64,000 bases of DNA from Emmonsiellopsis sp. PD_33 (lineage: Eukaryota; Ascomycota; Eurotiomycetes; Onygenales; Ajellomycetaceae), in assembly GCA_032988165.1 (NCBI GenBank), contig JANTQF010000153.1, positions 17,188-81,187 of the forward strand, written 5' to 3'. The position numbers and the translations under genes were made by a program. Of the stretch, positions 37,092-47,421 are shown one piece after another (within the stretch, counting starts at the first letter, position 1; each line of letters starts with the position of its first letter). Under the pieces are notes generated by a model. That model made no database searches. It had not been told where the DNA came from and saw only the letters and a list, made by a program, of their open reading frames with translations.

Positions 37092-39410
37092 CTATAAGGA
37101 AGATGCATTTTCCGAATCAATGTCGGGAAATAACCCTACCACTGAAGACCAGTTAAACTGGTCATCCTGCAAAGCTCCCCAAAAATCGACCCCCCCAACA
37201 TGAGGCCACATGTCCAAGGACCCAATAGAAGAAAAGTCGCCCCCGCTCAGCCCATTCGAATGATTATCGGTGTCTGTCATAGGCGTAGCAGCAGTAGGGA
37301 TGGAGGGAGGCGGTATATTGAGCATGTTACGCGATTGATCCAGTACATCTTGTTGCGAAATCTTTGCCTTTAGATTGACCATGAGTTCACAAAGCGAACG
37401 AATCAATTTGGCCCCCACAGCATAGACACAGCCACCGGCAAAAGCGGAATCAGACGAGTTCCATGGTGCAGCTATCATGCTCTCTAGGGACTGCGTGCAT
37501 TTCCTGAAGAGCTCCAGCTGCCTATCGAATTGTGGATTCAGTCTGCCGAATGTTTTGTAGACGATGACGTTGTTCTCTACTATGTTTTTAGCATAGGAGA
37601 CGAGTTCGAGCATGAGGTGACGGGAAGGAGGGTGGAAAGCAACGCCATTGAGTTTCATGGTGTCTATGCATTGGATAAACATTTCCATGATGTCGCCCAT
37701 CTTGGACGGAAACGGCGAGCCGAAGGTGAGCAGAAAGGTTGGCAGGCTTATAATCGCTTCAGGGGGTGAGCAGTCAAAGGCACCCATAACCTGCCTAACG
37801 ACTTGGATGGCTTCGTCAGAGTGTATTTCGTGATCACCTCCTGTTTTACCGCTTTGGAACCTTGCTCTTAGGACAGTGGCGTACCATAACGCAACACCGC
37901 ATATGAAAACGTATACGGCACGAAACCGCATTTCAAGCAAGAATTTGACAGCGGACACCTCATCCTGCTCTCTGTCGTCGGGCGAGTCCGTGAGAGACAA
38001 ATTGCTGAATTCGATATGTTCAAGACACTTCCTTTCCGCCTCCTGAATGATCATGGACAAATTTTCCAGGCTTTTCCAAGTCTGCTTCATGTTCGCCATG
38101 GCTTCCATCAATATATAGGAACCCGTCGTGTATTGGATATGATAGATTATTTGGGGCGAGCATTGTCGATCTCTCAACACACTTTGGTATATGTCAATAT
38201 GCTTTTTCATGACGCTAATCATATGTCGCATTGTCGGGAGCGGCTTTACGATGAAACCGTCTGTGAAGGCTTCATAGCAGTATATATACATCCCCTGCAT
38301 GGAATCTGTAAGGTAGCGCTCCAGCACGAGCGGGTCCGCAGCTTCCAGTTCAGTGGGGTCCAAGACAGCCTGTGCTGGCATCAGCTGCAGCTTCTCCGCA
38401 ATTCTATATGCGAGATTGATGAACAGTCCCGACTGGACGGCTTTGTGGGCGGCATGTTGCGAGGTAACCAAAGCCGTAGGCTTGTAGTCGGATAATAAAA
38501 GGCTGACCACGATGGAATCTCGATGCGTAGGCGGAGAGAAGATAAAATCCTGGCCGAAGAATGATACGGCAAGCTGGAGACTCTGTAACAATTGCGGGTT
38601 TTGCCGGGAACGGCTCTCGGGCATTTCCAATGCAATCACGCAGAGCAGAGCAAACAGTAAGTTTGTGGCAGAATTGCGAGAAATGCTATCATCTGATATC
38701 AACCGCTTCCGTATGCTGGATAGTGTTGGTGTCTGCGGTAGAAAGAATCGATGCCAGACTAAACTATGCGGATAAGTTAGCACAACAGTATGAAGAAGTT
38801 AGATATTACTTTAGGAATCTCACCAGTCATCAAGCAAGATTGCCAGCTCATTGCTGACAAGACCCGGTAGCGACAAGTTCCAGCGTGAAGTTGCATGGGG
38901 AATACAAGATCCAAACACCAGATCGTTAACAAGGATCGAGGAAACGAAAAATCCGGGCTCAAGCATCGACCGGAAAATATCCTGTTTGCCAGGGGTTTTA
39001 GACATTGTTGCATCGCTCTGAAATATTAAGCTGTCGTCCGCCGTTTCTGAGAAGAGATACCCCTTGATCTCCATGCTGGAGGGGGTACTACTGCTGCCCC
39101 CATCATTCAAGCTCGAATCGAGCTCTACCGTTGGCGACGCCGACAGATAATTGCTAATAGCCTGGGAATCTGTTCTCCGGGTGCGTTTTGCTGGTGGACG
39201 TCCCAAGGAGGTCCGCTCAACAATGCATTCCAGGTTGAGATTGCGGCAGCGTTCGCAAGCTTCCTCCACAGGCTGCGGAGCGCCTAAGACAGATATTGGG
39301 CCCTTGGGATTTGGAAGCCAGCATTTAATCTTCCGTGATCTACAGCCACTGCAGATTAGGCGAGCATACTGGCCTCTTGGGCCTCGTTCGGCGCGTTGAT
39401 GTTTGTTCAT
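37092..39410 (-). CDS. Zn2Cys6 fungal transcription factor
   Basis: Fungal-specific binuclear zinc cluster regulator. Two exons, 39410-38824 and 38763-37092, joined by a 60-nt intron, give 752 aa. The zinc cluster lies at residues 20-62: C20-x2-C23-x6-C30, then C52-x2-C55-x6-C62. The 21-residue spacer between the two halves is longer than usual for this family. Basic residues (RSRKIK) follow the second Cys as expected, and a PPAKRTRR nuclear-localisation-like stretch follows the cluster. The remainder is a helical middle domain and a Ser/Thr/Asp-rich C-terminal region that could be an activation domain. The open frame extends upstream of 39410 to other in-frame starts; the Met just before the cluster gives the normal spacing. 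Target genes are unknown. The neighbouring broken oxidoreductase and ABCA gene are candidates. Confidence 0.88.
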
Positions 39411-39927
39411 ATGGGAGTTTCTTTCTTGTGGACAACTCGTATATTGCGGATCACAGGCGATAAGTGCGCAATCCTTTGGATATACAAGTGAGGGGGAGAT
39501 AATTAACAATGAATACTAGTATTTATGAGGAGCACCAGCACCAGCTTCTGGTTATCTAGTGTCAGCTGACCCCAGTCATCGAGACCATGGCCCTGGAGGT
39601 TTAGGGCCTGGTGAGTAAGTCAGAAAGGAGCTAGTAAAATCCGCTTGTCAGGCGATTATGGTAGACAGGAACTCATGTTTTATTTTTGCATGAATGCTAT
39701 GTTTTAAAAGGCGACAAGAAAAAGATATCTATCTTGTAGTCTATTGAACCACTCTATTCCTTCTTTAGTTACACACTCTTAAGAAAGTTGTAGTTATGCA
39801 GATACCACCACAAAATGGGCAAATTTTGACCCCTTAGACCAATTAACTCGTTCCCGAATCCAAGTCCGGAAAGGTGCAGATGATAAGAGATGACCGAGGA
39901 CTGAAAGACATGACGGAGATCCACCCT
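39411..39927. other. Intergenic
   Basis: 517 bp between two minus-strand genes: the promoter of the Zn2Cys6 gene and the 3' flank of the peptidase gene. Nothing else seen. Confidence 0.5.
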
Positions 39928-41448
39928 TCAATCCAAACTTAGGAACCCCCCGTTGGTCAATCTTTTGATGTCTTCCTGAATAAGTTGGATTGGCGTGAAA
40001 AAGCCAAAATCCCACCGCGAGGCTTGAGGATCCACTGCGAATAACAAACCGATCATCTCTCCTCGAGCGTTCATTATTATTGATCCAGAGTCCCCCGGCT
40101 CGGCGAAGTCACCATTATGGTGTGGGATAATTTCCCACTCACTTGACGTTGTTCCAAGATGAGCCCAATTGATGTCCCGCTGTATCCGATTGATCTCACC
40201 GGCCGTAGGGCCGCTTGTTCGACCAATTTTGACAACCCAATCGCCCTTTTTGAAGCCGCCGAATTGTCGAACCTTCGAATCTTCGTTTTGTTGGTATGTT
40301 GGCTCGTGGGGTAGCGGAATTCGGGAACCAACAAGGAGTGAACGTGGGGGTGGCTTATTTGCAGTAAAGGTGTCAGGGGTTTCGATGAGCGCCCAATCGA
40401 GGCGCTGCTGTAAGTTAAGCCTCTGATCGTGCTTCATGCGGTAACCAGAAGCAAGGATGACTTTCCCAATAGACGGCGTAGCAAGAAGAGTGTTCAAAAG
40501 TTGGAGTTGATTCTGATTGTGTTGGTTCTGGGTATTTTTCTGAAGCTGCCGTCGAGTAAACTTTGCATCGTACGCAGCCGGATATTCCACATGCACCTGA
40601 TCTAACGAAGCCCCTAAGAGGATACCGCCTGAATCTGTGCGCTGGGTAACGGATGTATCTGCCGATCGAATAACATGATAACAAGTCAAAGCGCACTTAA
40701 CCTGTCGTCGGTCTGGAAGATTTAAAAAGACCCATCCACCTAGAGTACCCGCTTCATTGGGCTTATCGGCGATGCCAACAGATGCTCCATTCAGAGGTTT
40801 GGCGGTAATGTCTTCGAGAAAGGTTGGTGGTCCTCCACCATGCCCTGAAATAATTTCGCCTGGAAGAATCTCTAGCTGAATCTCAATGGGAACATTTGCC
40901 AGCATCTCCACGAGGCGCTCCTCTGCTCGATCGAAGTTGAAGCGGCTCCCAGGCGTACAGAAGACAATTATAGTGGGACTTCCGGTTCCTGAAAATCGAT
41001 TCACGCGCTGATGGTACGCAATTGATGTCCATATTCTCCCCATCTCGGTCATGACAAAATTGCGAACCTCCTGTTGAATGCCAGTGAGAAGGTCAAGAAG
41101 TTTGGGATCGTCAGGTAACGGTCGAGAGACATCACAGTACATTTTGTCCGGGTTTCGGATCTCAACTTGTAATGTTGGGAACGTGGCCTTCGCACCATGT
41201 TGCCAGAACAAGCCAAGCACGGCATTTGCCGCTGCTCTCCAGGCATCAGGGCTCTCATTTGCGGTAGTTATATCTAAAGTGTTTATCCCCGCGGATTCAT
41301 GGTGTCTAGGGTAACGATATTCAAGGCGAGCTATACTCGGAGAAACGCCATAATCTACGAGGGTTGAGCGGAGCAAAGGTTGCACATGGAGGTCATAGAT
41401 GTCGTGAAGTTCTGATGGACTCTGCCCGGTTTGAAAGGGGAATGGCAT
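39928..41448 (-). CDS. Trypsin-fold serine peptidase with unassigned N-terminal domain
   Basis: Putative intracellular trypsin-like (PA-clan) peptidase; no signal peptide is visible. Numbering from the Met at 41448, the catalytic triad is His258 (in TCYHVIRS), Asp351 (RLDWALIE) and Ser454 (EPGDSGSII). The spacing is right, and GFKKGDWVVKIGRTSG precedes the Ser motif. Residues 1-200 form a separate domain with conserved-looking segments (SPTIIVFCTPGSRF and IQLEILPGEIISG) that I cannot name. The true start is probably further upstream: the same frame stays coding-like to about 41580 (for example GEIPIEKWLAAKDKF). A possible splice pair GTAAGT...CTGACCAG lies there, but I could not join it in frame to an ATG. 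The stop is at 39928-39930. Such peptidases sometimes accompany or fuse to fungal NLR-type immune receptors; none is adjacent here. Confidence 0.8.
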   Translation of the reverse strand: MPFPFQTGQSPSELHDIYDLHVQPLLRSTLVDYGVSPSIARLEYRYPRHHESAGINTLDITTANESPDAWRAAANAVLGLFWQHGAKATFPTLQVEIRNPDKMYCDVSRPLPDDPKLLDLLTGIQQEVRNFVMTEMGRIWTSIAYHQRVNRFSGTGSPTIIVFCTPGSRFNFDRAEERLVEMLANVPIEIQLEILPGEIISGHGGGPPTFLEDITAKPLNGASVGIADKPNEAGTLGGWVFLNLPDRRQVKCALTCYHVIRSADTSVTQRTDSGGILLGASLDQVHVEYPAAYDAKFTRRQLQKNTQNQHNQNQLQLLNTLLATPSIGKVILASGYRMKHDQRLNLQQRLDWALIETPDTFTANKPPPRSLLVGSRIPLPHEPTYQQNEDSKVRQFGGFKKGDWVVKIGRTSGPTAGEINRIQRDINWAHLGTTSSEWEIIPHHNGDFAEPGDSGSIIMNARGEMIGLLFAVDPQASRWDFGFFTPIQLIQEDIKRLTNGGFLSLD

Positions 41449-41826
41449 GGGTACCCCAGTTGCGGTCGCACGGAATTTGTCCTTTGCCGCGAGCCATTTT
41501 TCGATAGGAATTTCGCCTGCTGTTGCTAGAGGCTGGTCAGCATTCGATCGATCCTCAGGGAACTCGATGTCGCGGTGATCACCACAAAGGCATGTTCAAC
41601 TTACACATGGCAACACCAGAATCTTGTGAGAAATCCGACTCGTCGGACCGAGCCGCCTTTCTCCGAACGCCACCCATTCCGCCGAAGTGGAGACTTTGCT
41701 TGGCCAAGAGTGCCCAGGTCAAGCGATAGTATTTGGCTGTTTTTCCAAGACAGAAGTGGTTGGCCAGAGAAGATATGAAGTCTTCCAGGGCCCCAGAATA
41801 TGGGGTTGAATGCTGGAGAGACGGAG

Positions 41827-41851
41827 GAGAGAGAGAGAGAGAGAGAGAGAG
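41827..41851. repeat. GA dinucleotide microsatellite
   Basis: About 12 uninterrupted GA units, followed by an AG-rich stretch. It creates the Arg/Glu or Leu/Ser-rich tracts seen in overlapping open frames. Confidence 0.95.
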
Positions 41852-42022
41852 GAGGGGAGGAGCCTTCGCTTTTTGTTTGTTTTTCCAAGAGAGGTTTTCT
41901 TTAATCCTAACCACAGGCCCCCCAGTCCGGAAATCGAGAGTTGTTTCTGGATCCATGGATGGATGGATGATGATCCATGGATTGTCATCACTATGTTCTA
42001 GATATATCCGGACCAACCTTAT

Positions 42023-42161
42023 CCGTCCGGCAACTTGCAACATTTACTATCCTTCTTTCACCGCCGGATTTCACCAACCGGTGGCCTGGTGTGGAACAAG
42101 AAAGCATGGACACTGGGGCACAAATCCGGCAGTGAAAGAAATATTGCAAGTTGCCAGATGG
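42023..42161. repeat. Imperfect inverted repeat (possible MITE or hairpin)
   Basis: The left arm (42023-42071) and right arm (42122-42161) are reverse complements over about 40 positions, with a few mismatches and one insertion of about 9 nt (ACTATCCTT region) in the left arm. Shared blocks are GGCAACTTGCAA, TCTTTCAC and GCCGGATTT. About 50 nt separate the arms. The transcript could form a long hairpin. No flanking target-site duplication was recognised. Confidence 0.75.
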
Positions 42162-42769
42162 GGAGATAAAGAAAGGCTATCAGACAGCAGTGGAATCTGC
42201 GAGACGAGCCTATCCAGAAGCTTCTCAGAAATGTGTGGACCAGTGCATTTAGGATGTTGATCTCAGGGCACAAGGGCATCAGAGATTCATTCTTCAATCA
42301 CTATTTGTTGAAATGCTCATACAAATCTCTATGTTTTCTACTAGCCCTCTGCACAATTTCTCAATGACTCACGCTGGTGCCAAATTTAACTTTCACTCAA
42401 AGATATGCTTCAGGCTGCCTCTTAAACTATCCATAACTACACTTGGATACATTCATATTACATATAGTGAGTAGGGGACTGGCTTTCAAGTGACTACGCA
42501 GCTGATCTACATCCTATGAGTGAACTATGGAGGTCTATTTCCCTTTGTTTGTTCTTCCTCTTTCTTCCAAGGCAAAGAAAGATATCGCTAACTTGCGTAG
42601 TTACTTGAGCAGCCGGGAGTAAGAAGAGGCTTCATACAAACCAATAGATAATAAATGACCCAAATAGCGCCTAGTTGCATGGCACAATGCTTGCGTAAAA
42701 CATCCCACGAATCCACCATCCTATGCTTCCAGGCAAGCAGCCGAAACAAACGGGAGAACCATCCATACA

Positions 42770-44260
42770 TCAAGCATCCAAGCTCGACCCAACAAACGCA
42801 TTCCAATTGATCTTCCCATTAACACACTTGTCCGTAATCTCCGGCCCCATCGTACTAGCCACAATCTCCCCATCCCTCCAAACCGCAATCCACACCGGTC
42901 CCCGGTGCTCTGCAAACGGGACGCTGAAATGATTGATCCCTACTGCATTTGCACGCAGTCGCGTCTCGGGGAACACTCCAACTCTAACCGTTACATCGCT
43001 CGGTGCGCTGACGAGAATTGACATGAAGATTCTGTCTTGAGACACCACAGACGGATCAAGGGGTAGCTGGCCTTGGCTTGGGTTATTCCCTGTTGTACCG
43101 CCATCGCTGCCTGCAGTGCTGGGGTTGAGGCGGTACCAGTAGGTGATTGTGTCTGTGACTCTTGACGTTAAAGGATTTGCATCGGTCGGTATTTTTGACC
43201 CAGTTGGTTGACTGGACTTTAGTGCTGTCTTTTCGGGTTTTGTAGTTGGATTGCCTGATTTATATGCGTCGATATATATTGGGAGTAAGGCTCGCCAGGC
43301 GTCGTGGGGGTGTCCGAGAACATACTCAGCAGCACCGTCTGGAATACCGCTCTCATGAATAGGTCCAATATAATGAGCTTCGCCGTAGTCGTTCCATGTG
43401 ATGATCTATTTGATGGGTTGGTTATACTTGATAACGTAGCGAGAGTGGGAAAAGAAATGATAGTGAAGTAAGCAACATACCTCAACCATAGCTGGTTGCA
43501 ACTCGATAGCCTGCTGCCAGCGATCATACCACAAATCATCCCCCCTCCATAGCCAATTCTTGCCCCACTGCGGCAGATTGGTATAAAACCACGGCGCGAC
43601 GGGCATCATGTATGGTTTATCTCCAAGGACGTTCATCCAAGCTTCATCTGAGTCGGGGGATTTGGAAGCCGCGCCCTCCGCCCACGCATCCCAACTAAAC
43701 GCACCGTCAATTGTATCCATAACCCCTTTAAGGCCTTCCGGGCCAATACTGGTCCACGAAGGTACAAAAAAGCACCCGGTAGAGGCCTTGATAGATGGCC
43801 AGTCCTGAAAGTTGTTGACACCCTCGAATGTCGATACAAAGGGCTTGTCATGATAGTTGAATTGCGCCGGGTTATTTTTATATGTGTTGACGGTTTTTAT
43901 AACCCGATCGACCGGCCAGGGGCCACCGGAAAGATAATCAAATGATAGGAACAGGGTAAAGTTACCGATGGATGAGGCAGCATCATAAGCGTTTTGCAGA
44001 ACGGCATCGGTATATGTATCCTGCGGCGCGATGTTCAGGGCGAATCCATCAATATGTGCATCCTTGGCCAGTTTGATATCAGACTCCCATTCCGTGCGCG
44101 TCATCGAGGCGGCATTTCCGATCTAATCGTATTAGGTCAACTTCCAATATTGCTGGCATTGGATTCAAGAAATACCTACAATGAAATGCGCGAATACATG
44201 TTTCGGTTCCGGTAAAGGGGTGGAGGCGACTGCAGAGGCCATGAAAAGTAAATATCTCAT
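42770..44260 (-). CDS. GH71 alpha-1,3-glucanase (mutanase type)
   Basis: Secreted glycoside hydrolase family 71 enzyme that cleaves alpha-1,3-glucan, the cell-wall polymer of many ascomycetes. Three exons: 44260-44180, 44122-43481 and 43405-42770, 452 aa. Residues 1 to about 14 (MRYLLFMASAVAST) are a short signal peptide. KHVFAHFI leads across the first intron into IGNAASMTRTEWESDI, the conserved GH71 beginning. Family blocks follow: HIDGFALNIAPQD, GNFTLFLSFDY, FVSTFEGVNN, WLWRGDDLWYDRW and, after the second intron, ITWNDYGEAHYIGPIH. The C-terminal 180 residues form a less conserved beta-rich region and there is no obvious carbohydrate-binding module. The first donor (GTAGGT) is chosen because it gives the family's HF(M/I)IGN junction. 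Likely roles are cell-wall remodelling or attack on other fungi. Confidence 0.93.
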
Positions 44261-45960
44261 GCGCATCCTTAATAGTTCAATGACGTGCTGGGGAACCAAT
44301 ACGACAAAATGATATGGGCTCCCTGAGAGGCAAGGTACACATAACACGAAGAACAAGAGCGAGTATCGCCTGCATCCGATATATAAATGGTTTCGATATA
44401 GTAAAATCAACGTTCGAACTTCGAACAACAGTTTCTCTTGAACTTTTGAAAGAAGCGACGATGGGCCAGATCGACGAAGCAAAAATGAACGGTTTCCAAA
44501 AACGATAGCGGAATAAGAATTCTGAAAGGGTGGATAGCAGAAGAACCTTGCTACCTGTGATAATTCAACTCGCCCAAAGGATCAATCCTTATGGTAAGGA
44601 TGGTTCTAAGTATTTTTATACTACCCCTGGCCTAAACGTAAAAGGATGGACTCAAAACCGTCTAAAATGAGATAGCCGCACAGAGGGAAAGGAGTACAAA
44701 AACAGGTATCATCGCATTTAGGGGAACTTATCAACGCGGACTGAAACGGCTGGATATATTTAGCCTCGGAATGCTAGCGTTGTTGTTACGGCGCCCACCG
44801 CATGGCCGAGGAGGCATAGTCTTCACCGGGGCAATCATGGCAGCTGTAATAAGGGCTGCACTTTACAGGCAGGATGAGGGGGCTTTCAAATTGGCAACTT
44901 GGCTGAGATTTAACGCCCTGTTGAGAAGCTGAAACGAGATAGGAAACAGAACAAGAACAAAGCGCAAAGTGTTTCAATCTTGTGTTTGCGGAATTAACAA
45001 CTGGTGATAAACAGGCTCAATTAGGTCAGATAACAGACCTTTAAGTTGCCTTGATAGGCCGAATCGCTGATAGGCGCGCTTGCGCCAGGAGGATTCGCGA
45101 TCCATCGTGGTGTTTCAAGTTGGTGATAGGAGGCGGCCTTTGAGGAGTTGATGGCGCCAATAAAAATGAAGGACACAAAGGCATTAGAGAGGATTTGAAA
45201 CGAGCAATGGGGAGAATATTTGAAAGTCTTCCGTTGGTGTGCAGTTGAACCTGACAGAAGTAAAAACGAGGTTGGCAGCCAACCCCTGTGGACCTTTGTC
45301 CTGTCGCGTCCAGGCGTGTAGCTAGGTCACGTGGATGATTTGCCCTAATAGCCCTGAACATCAACGCGTAGAACCCTATGTCCGGAGTAGATAGACAATC
45401 AATCAATCAAGGTGGATTGGCTCCGCAGATTGTCAAGAAACGGCTGCTTTTAAGATCGCATTAATGGGCCCAAGTTTGTTGCCCTTCTATATTCTACGCT
45501 TCCCTAGTACTATCCAATTCCTACCTGCCTCCCTTACTGTACTGTACTACTAACTTATTCACCTAGATACTGGAGCTACTAGTATGCTGGGTGATTGCGA
45601 AATACCTCATTCATTTGCTCTACACATGGTTAACTTACTCTAAGTTATTTTCACTTCACGTTTTGATCCTTGCGTGTAGATGACATTGGTCAAGCATCAT
45701 CTTCAACCACTGAGTTGATAGTAACCAAGACGAAACTCTTTTTTATTTCAAATAAAATGCACAATGGATTTACGCTCACAAAGAGCTCTTTAGGGGAGAG
45801 GAAAATATATCCGCCTACTTAATTCAAAAGGAGTGTGGGAAACAAGAGTCTCAGTAAGCCCGATATGCGGCTGTCAAAACAGAATGGCAAGAAGATGATA
45901 GAAAACATGATAGGAAAATTCGCCCTTAGCATTCCCTCTTTCACGACGCACTACCTCGCA
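44261..45960. other. Intergenic; one possible micro-gene
   Basis: 1.7 kb between two minus-strand genes. Apart from the doubtful small spliced frame at 44862-45105, no coding signal is seen. Confidence 0.45.
44862..45105 (-). CDS. Possible small spliced gene (about 53 codons)
   Basis: An ATG at 45105 opens MDRESSWRKRAYQRFGLSRQ and continues LKGLLSDLIEP. Reading straight through gives 43 aa. An intron with a GTTTAT donor and a very good pyrimidine-rich acceptor (CTATCTCGTTTCAG) would instead join LLNRALNLSQVANLKAPSSCL before a stop at 44862. The result is a small basic, amphipathic peptide without a signal sequence. The evidence is only composition and one good acceptor, so it may be chance. 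Confidence 0.22.
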
Positions 45961-47421
45961 TTATTGTTCCGGTCTTCGGCCATACACAGCGTAGCTACCG
46001 CCAGTTAAGCTTTACCCTAGAATGAGAAGAGAGAACAGGCGAATTCAACTTACAAGTGAAATACCGGGTGGATCGCGGGATTCTTTGTGTCACTCCGAGC
46101 CTTAGCCGCGAAGACTGCAACCTCCTCTTTAGACCACCCTTTGGACCTCGTCAATACGGCCAGCCCACTAGCTTCTAAACCTGACTCGGCTTGTGCTAAA
46201 TTCCAAGCTCCAACCGTTTTCTAGTAGGAAAGGGGTTTCAAGTTAGCGAGTGAAAGGGCGAAAGTGAGTTTAAGTTGCCTTTTAAAACACCTACATAGTA
46301 TTTGGTTTTAGGCCAGATTCCCAAAGGCACTTTGAACTTTTTTGTATGTACGTCGACAAACCCGGCATCTTTGAACCACTGTTCCAGCTGCGGTCCGGGC
46401 CTTGTGGAATACCCTGCCTCGTCAAAGCTCTCTATCACCTCCCTGTAATACTTCTCAAGTGATGAGCCTTTGACCGTGCCATCTTCTGAGTCAACCATTG
46501 TATCCCAGTCATGAAATTCAACCCAGCCACCAGGCTTAACAGCTCTAATCAAGAAGTCAGTAAAGGCTCCCCTGAAACAGTGCGGACCACTCAACTGGAA
46601 AGATTGCTTCAATAACTTCGGGTAGTCCTTAATGGAGACGGCTAGATAACGAGCATGGATGAAGTTAAAGTGGTCAGGTGGATAAGTCCACTCATCCTCA
46701 ATGTCCTCGACAATAAATTTCGCATTTGGGGGAACCCTGCCATACCAAGAAATCATTTAGCATTATTGAATGGGACAAAGGGTGCACAATCACTGACAGG
46801 GAAGGCTGAGTTGGGCTCAGGTCATTGCCAATAACCTGTATGACAAACTTAGTACTAGTAGATTTCCACCTTTGATATATAGTAGGGTACCTGCCTCTGA
46901 AGAAGGAAACTGATCTGCAAAATCAATGGCCCAAATCCCAGTTCCTGTTGCTAGATCTAGAACACGCTGCGGAGATGATTCAATGGGGGCAAGAAAGAGC
47001 TTTTTTTCCAAAATAGTGAGCATCATCTCGTGGACCATATCCAGACGTTCAGATTCAGCCTCATCATTGGGTAGTAGATAGCCTTTTGGTTTTTAGTGAG
47101 AGACACAGATTTAGAGAAGATTGTCTGTAGAACTTACTGCCGTTACGATATGCATGGTAAGCCCGGCCGTTCTCTCGTCGATAATTCAACACAGACGATG
47201 TCAGTGACGCCGTGTAGGATGTACTTGGGTATATTAGCCAACACAATCTGCAGACAGTTATGCTGGGTGTGCAAACAATTCATCTCCATAAGAAGAATCC
47301 GTGTCAGTAGCCTAGATATCACTGTTAGGGAGGCATGAAAAGATATCAGATTGCTTCTCACCTCATTGACTTCGATGACTGGTTCGCCTTGAGTAGTCGG
47401 TTCAGCAGTGGATTCTGCCAT
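45961..47421 (-). CDS. LaeA-like SAM-dependent methyltransferase
   Basis: Class I methyltransferase of the large fungal LaeA-like family; members regulate secondary metabolism or methylate small molecules. Nine exons: 47421-47362, 47311-47277, 47223-47138, 47082-46895, 46835-46798, 46736-46596, 46544-46295, 46220-46054 and 45994-45961. They give 332 aa, the normal length. The SAM-binding motif I is VLDLATGTGIW at about residues 101-111. Family landmarks are SSVLNYRRENGRAYHAYR, VIGNDLSP, PPNAKFIVEDIEDEW, VKPGGWVEFHDWD and the tail HFYAVYGRRPEQ. The intron between exons 4 and 5 appears to use a GC donor (GAG then GCAGGT), since only that junction gives the conserved SSEVIGNDLSP. The sixth intron (46595-46545) is short and free of stops, so it can be mistaken for coding. 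The third exon's acceptor is my preferred of two possibilities. Confidence 0.88.

Larger units (their letters stand above)
41449..42769. other. Intergenic with GA repeat and inverted repeat
   Basis: The left part (to about 41600) probably contains 5' coding sequence of the peptidase gene. The remainder holds a GA microsatellite (41827-41851), a GGAT repeat patch near 41950-41970 and a large imperfect inverted repeat (42023-42161). Long open frames crossing it are low-complexity and not believed. Confidence 0.5.

Noticed and set aside
41579..42260. Long open frames on both strands crossing the GA repeat
   Set aside because: They owe their length to the microsatellite (Arg-Glu or Leu-Ser runs) and the inverted repeat; no protein family resemblance.
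18576..47421. Complete secondary-metabolite gene cluster
   Set aside because: Transporters, a regulator, a LaeA-like methyltransferase and a broken oxidoreductase are present, but no polyketide, peptide or terpene synthase, so the label is not supported.
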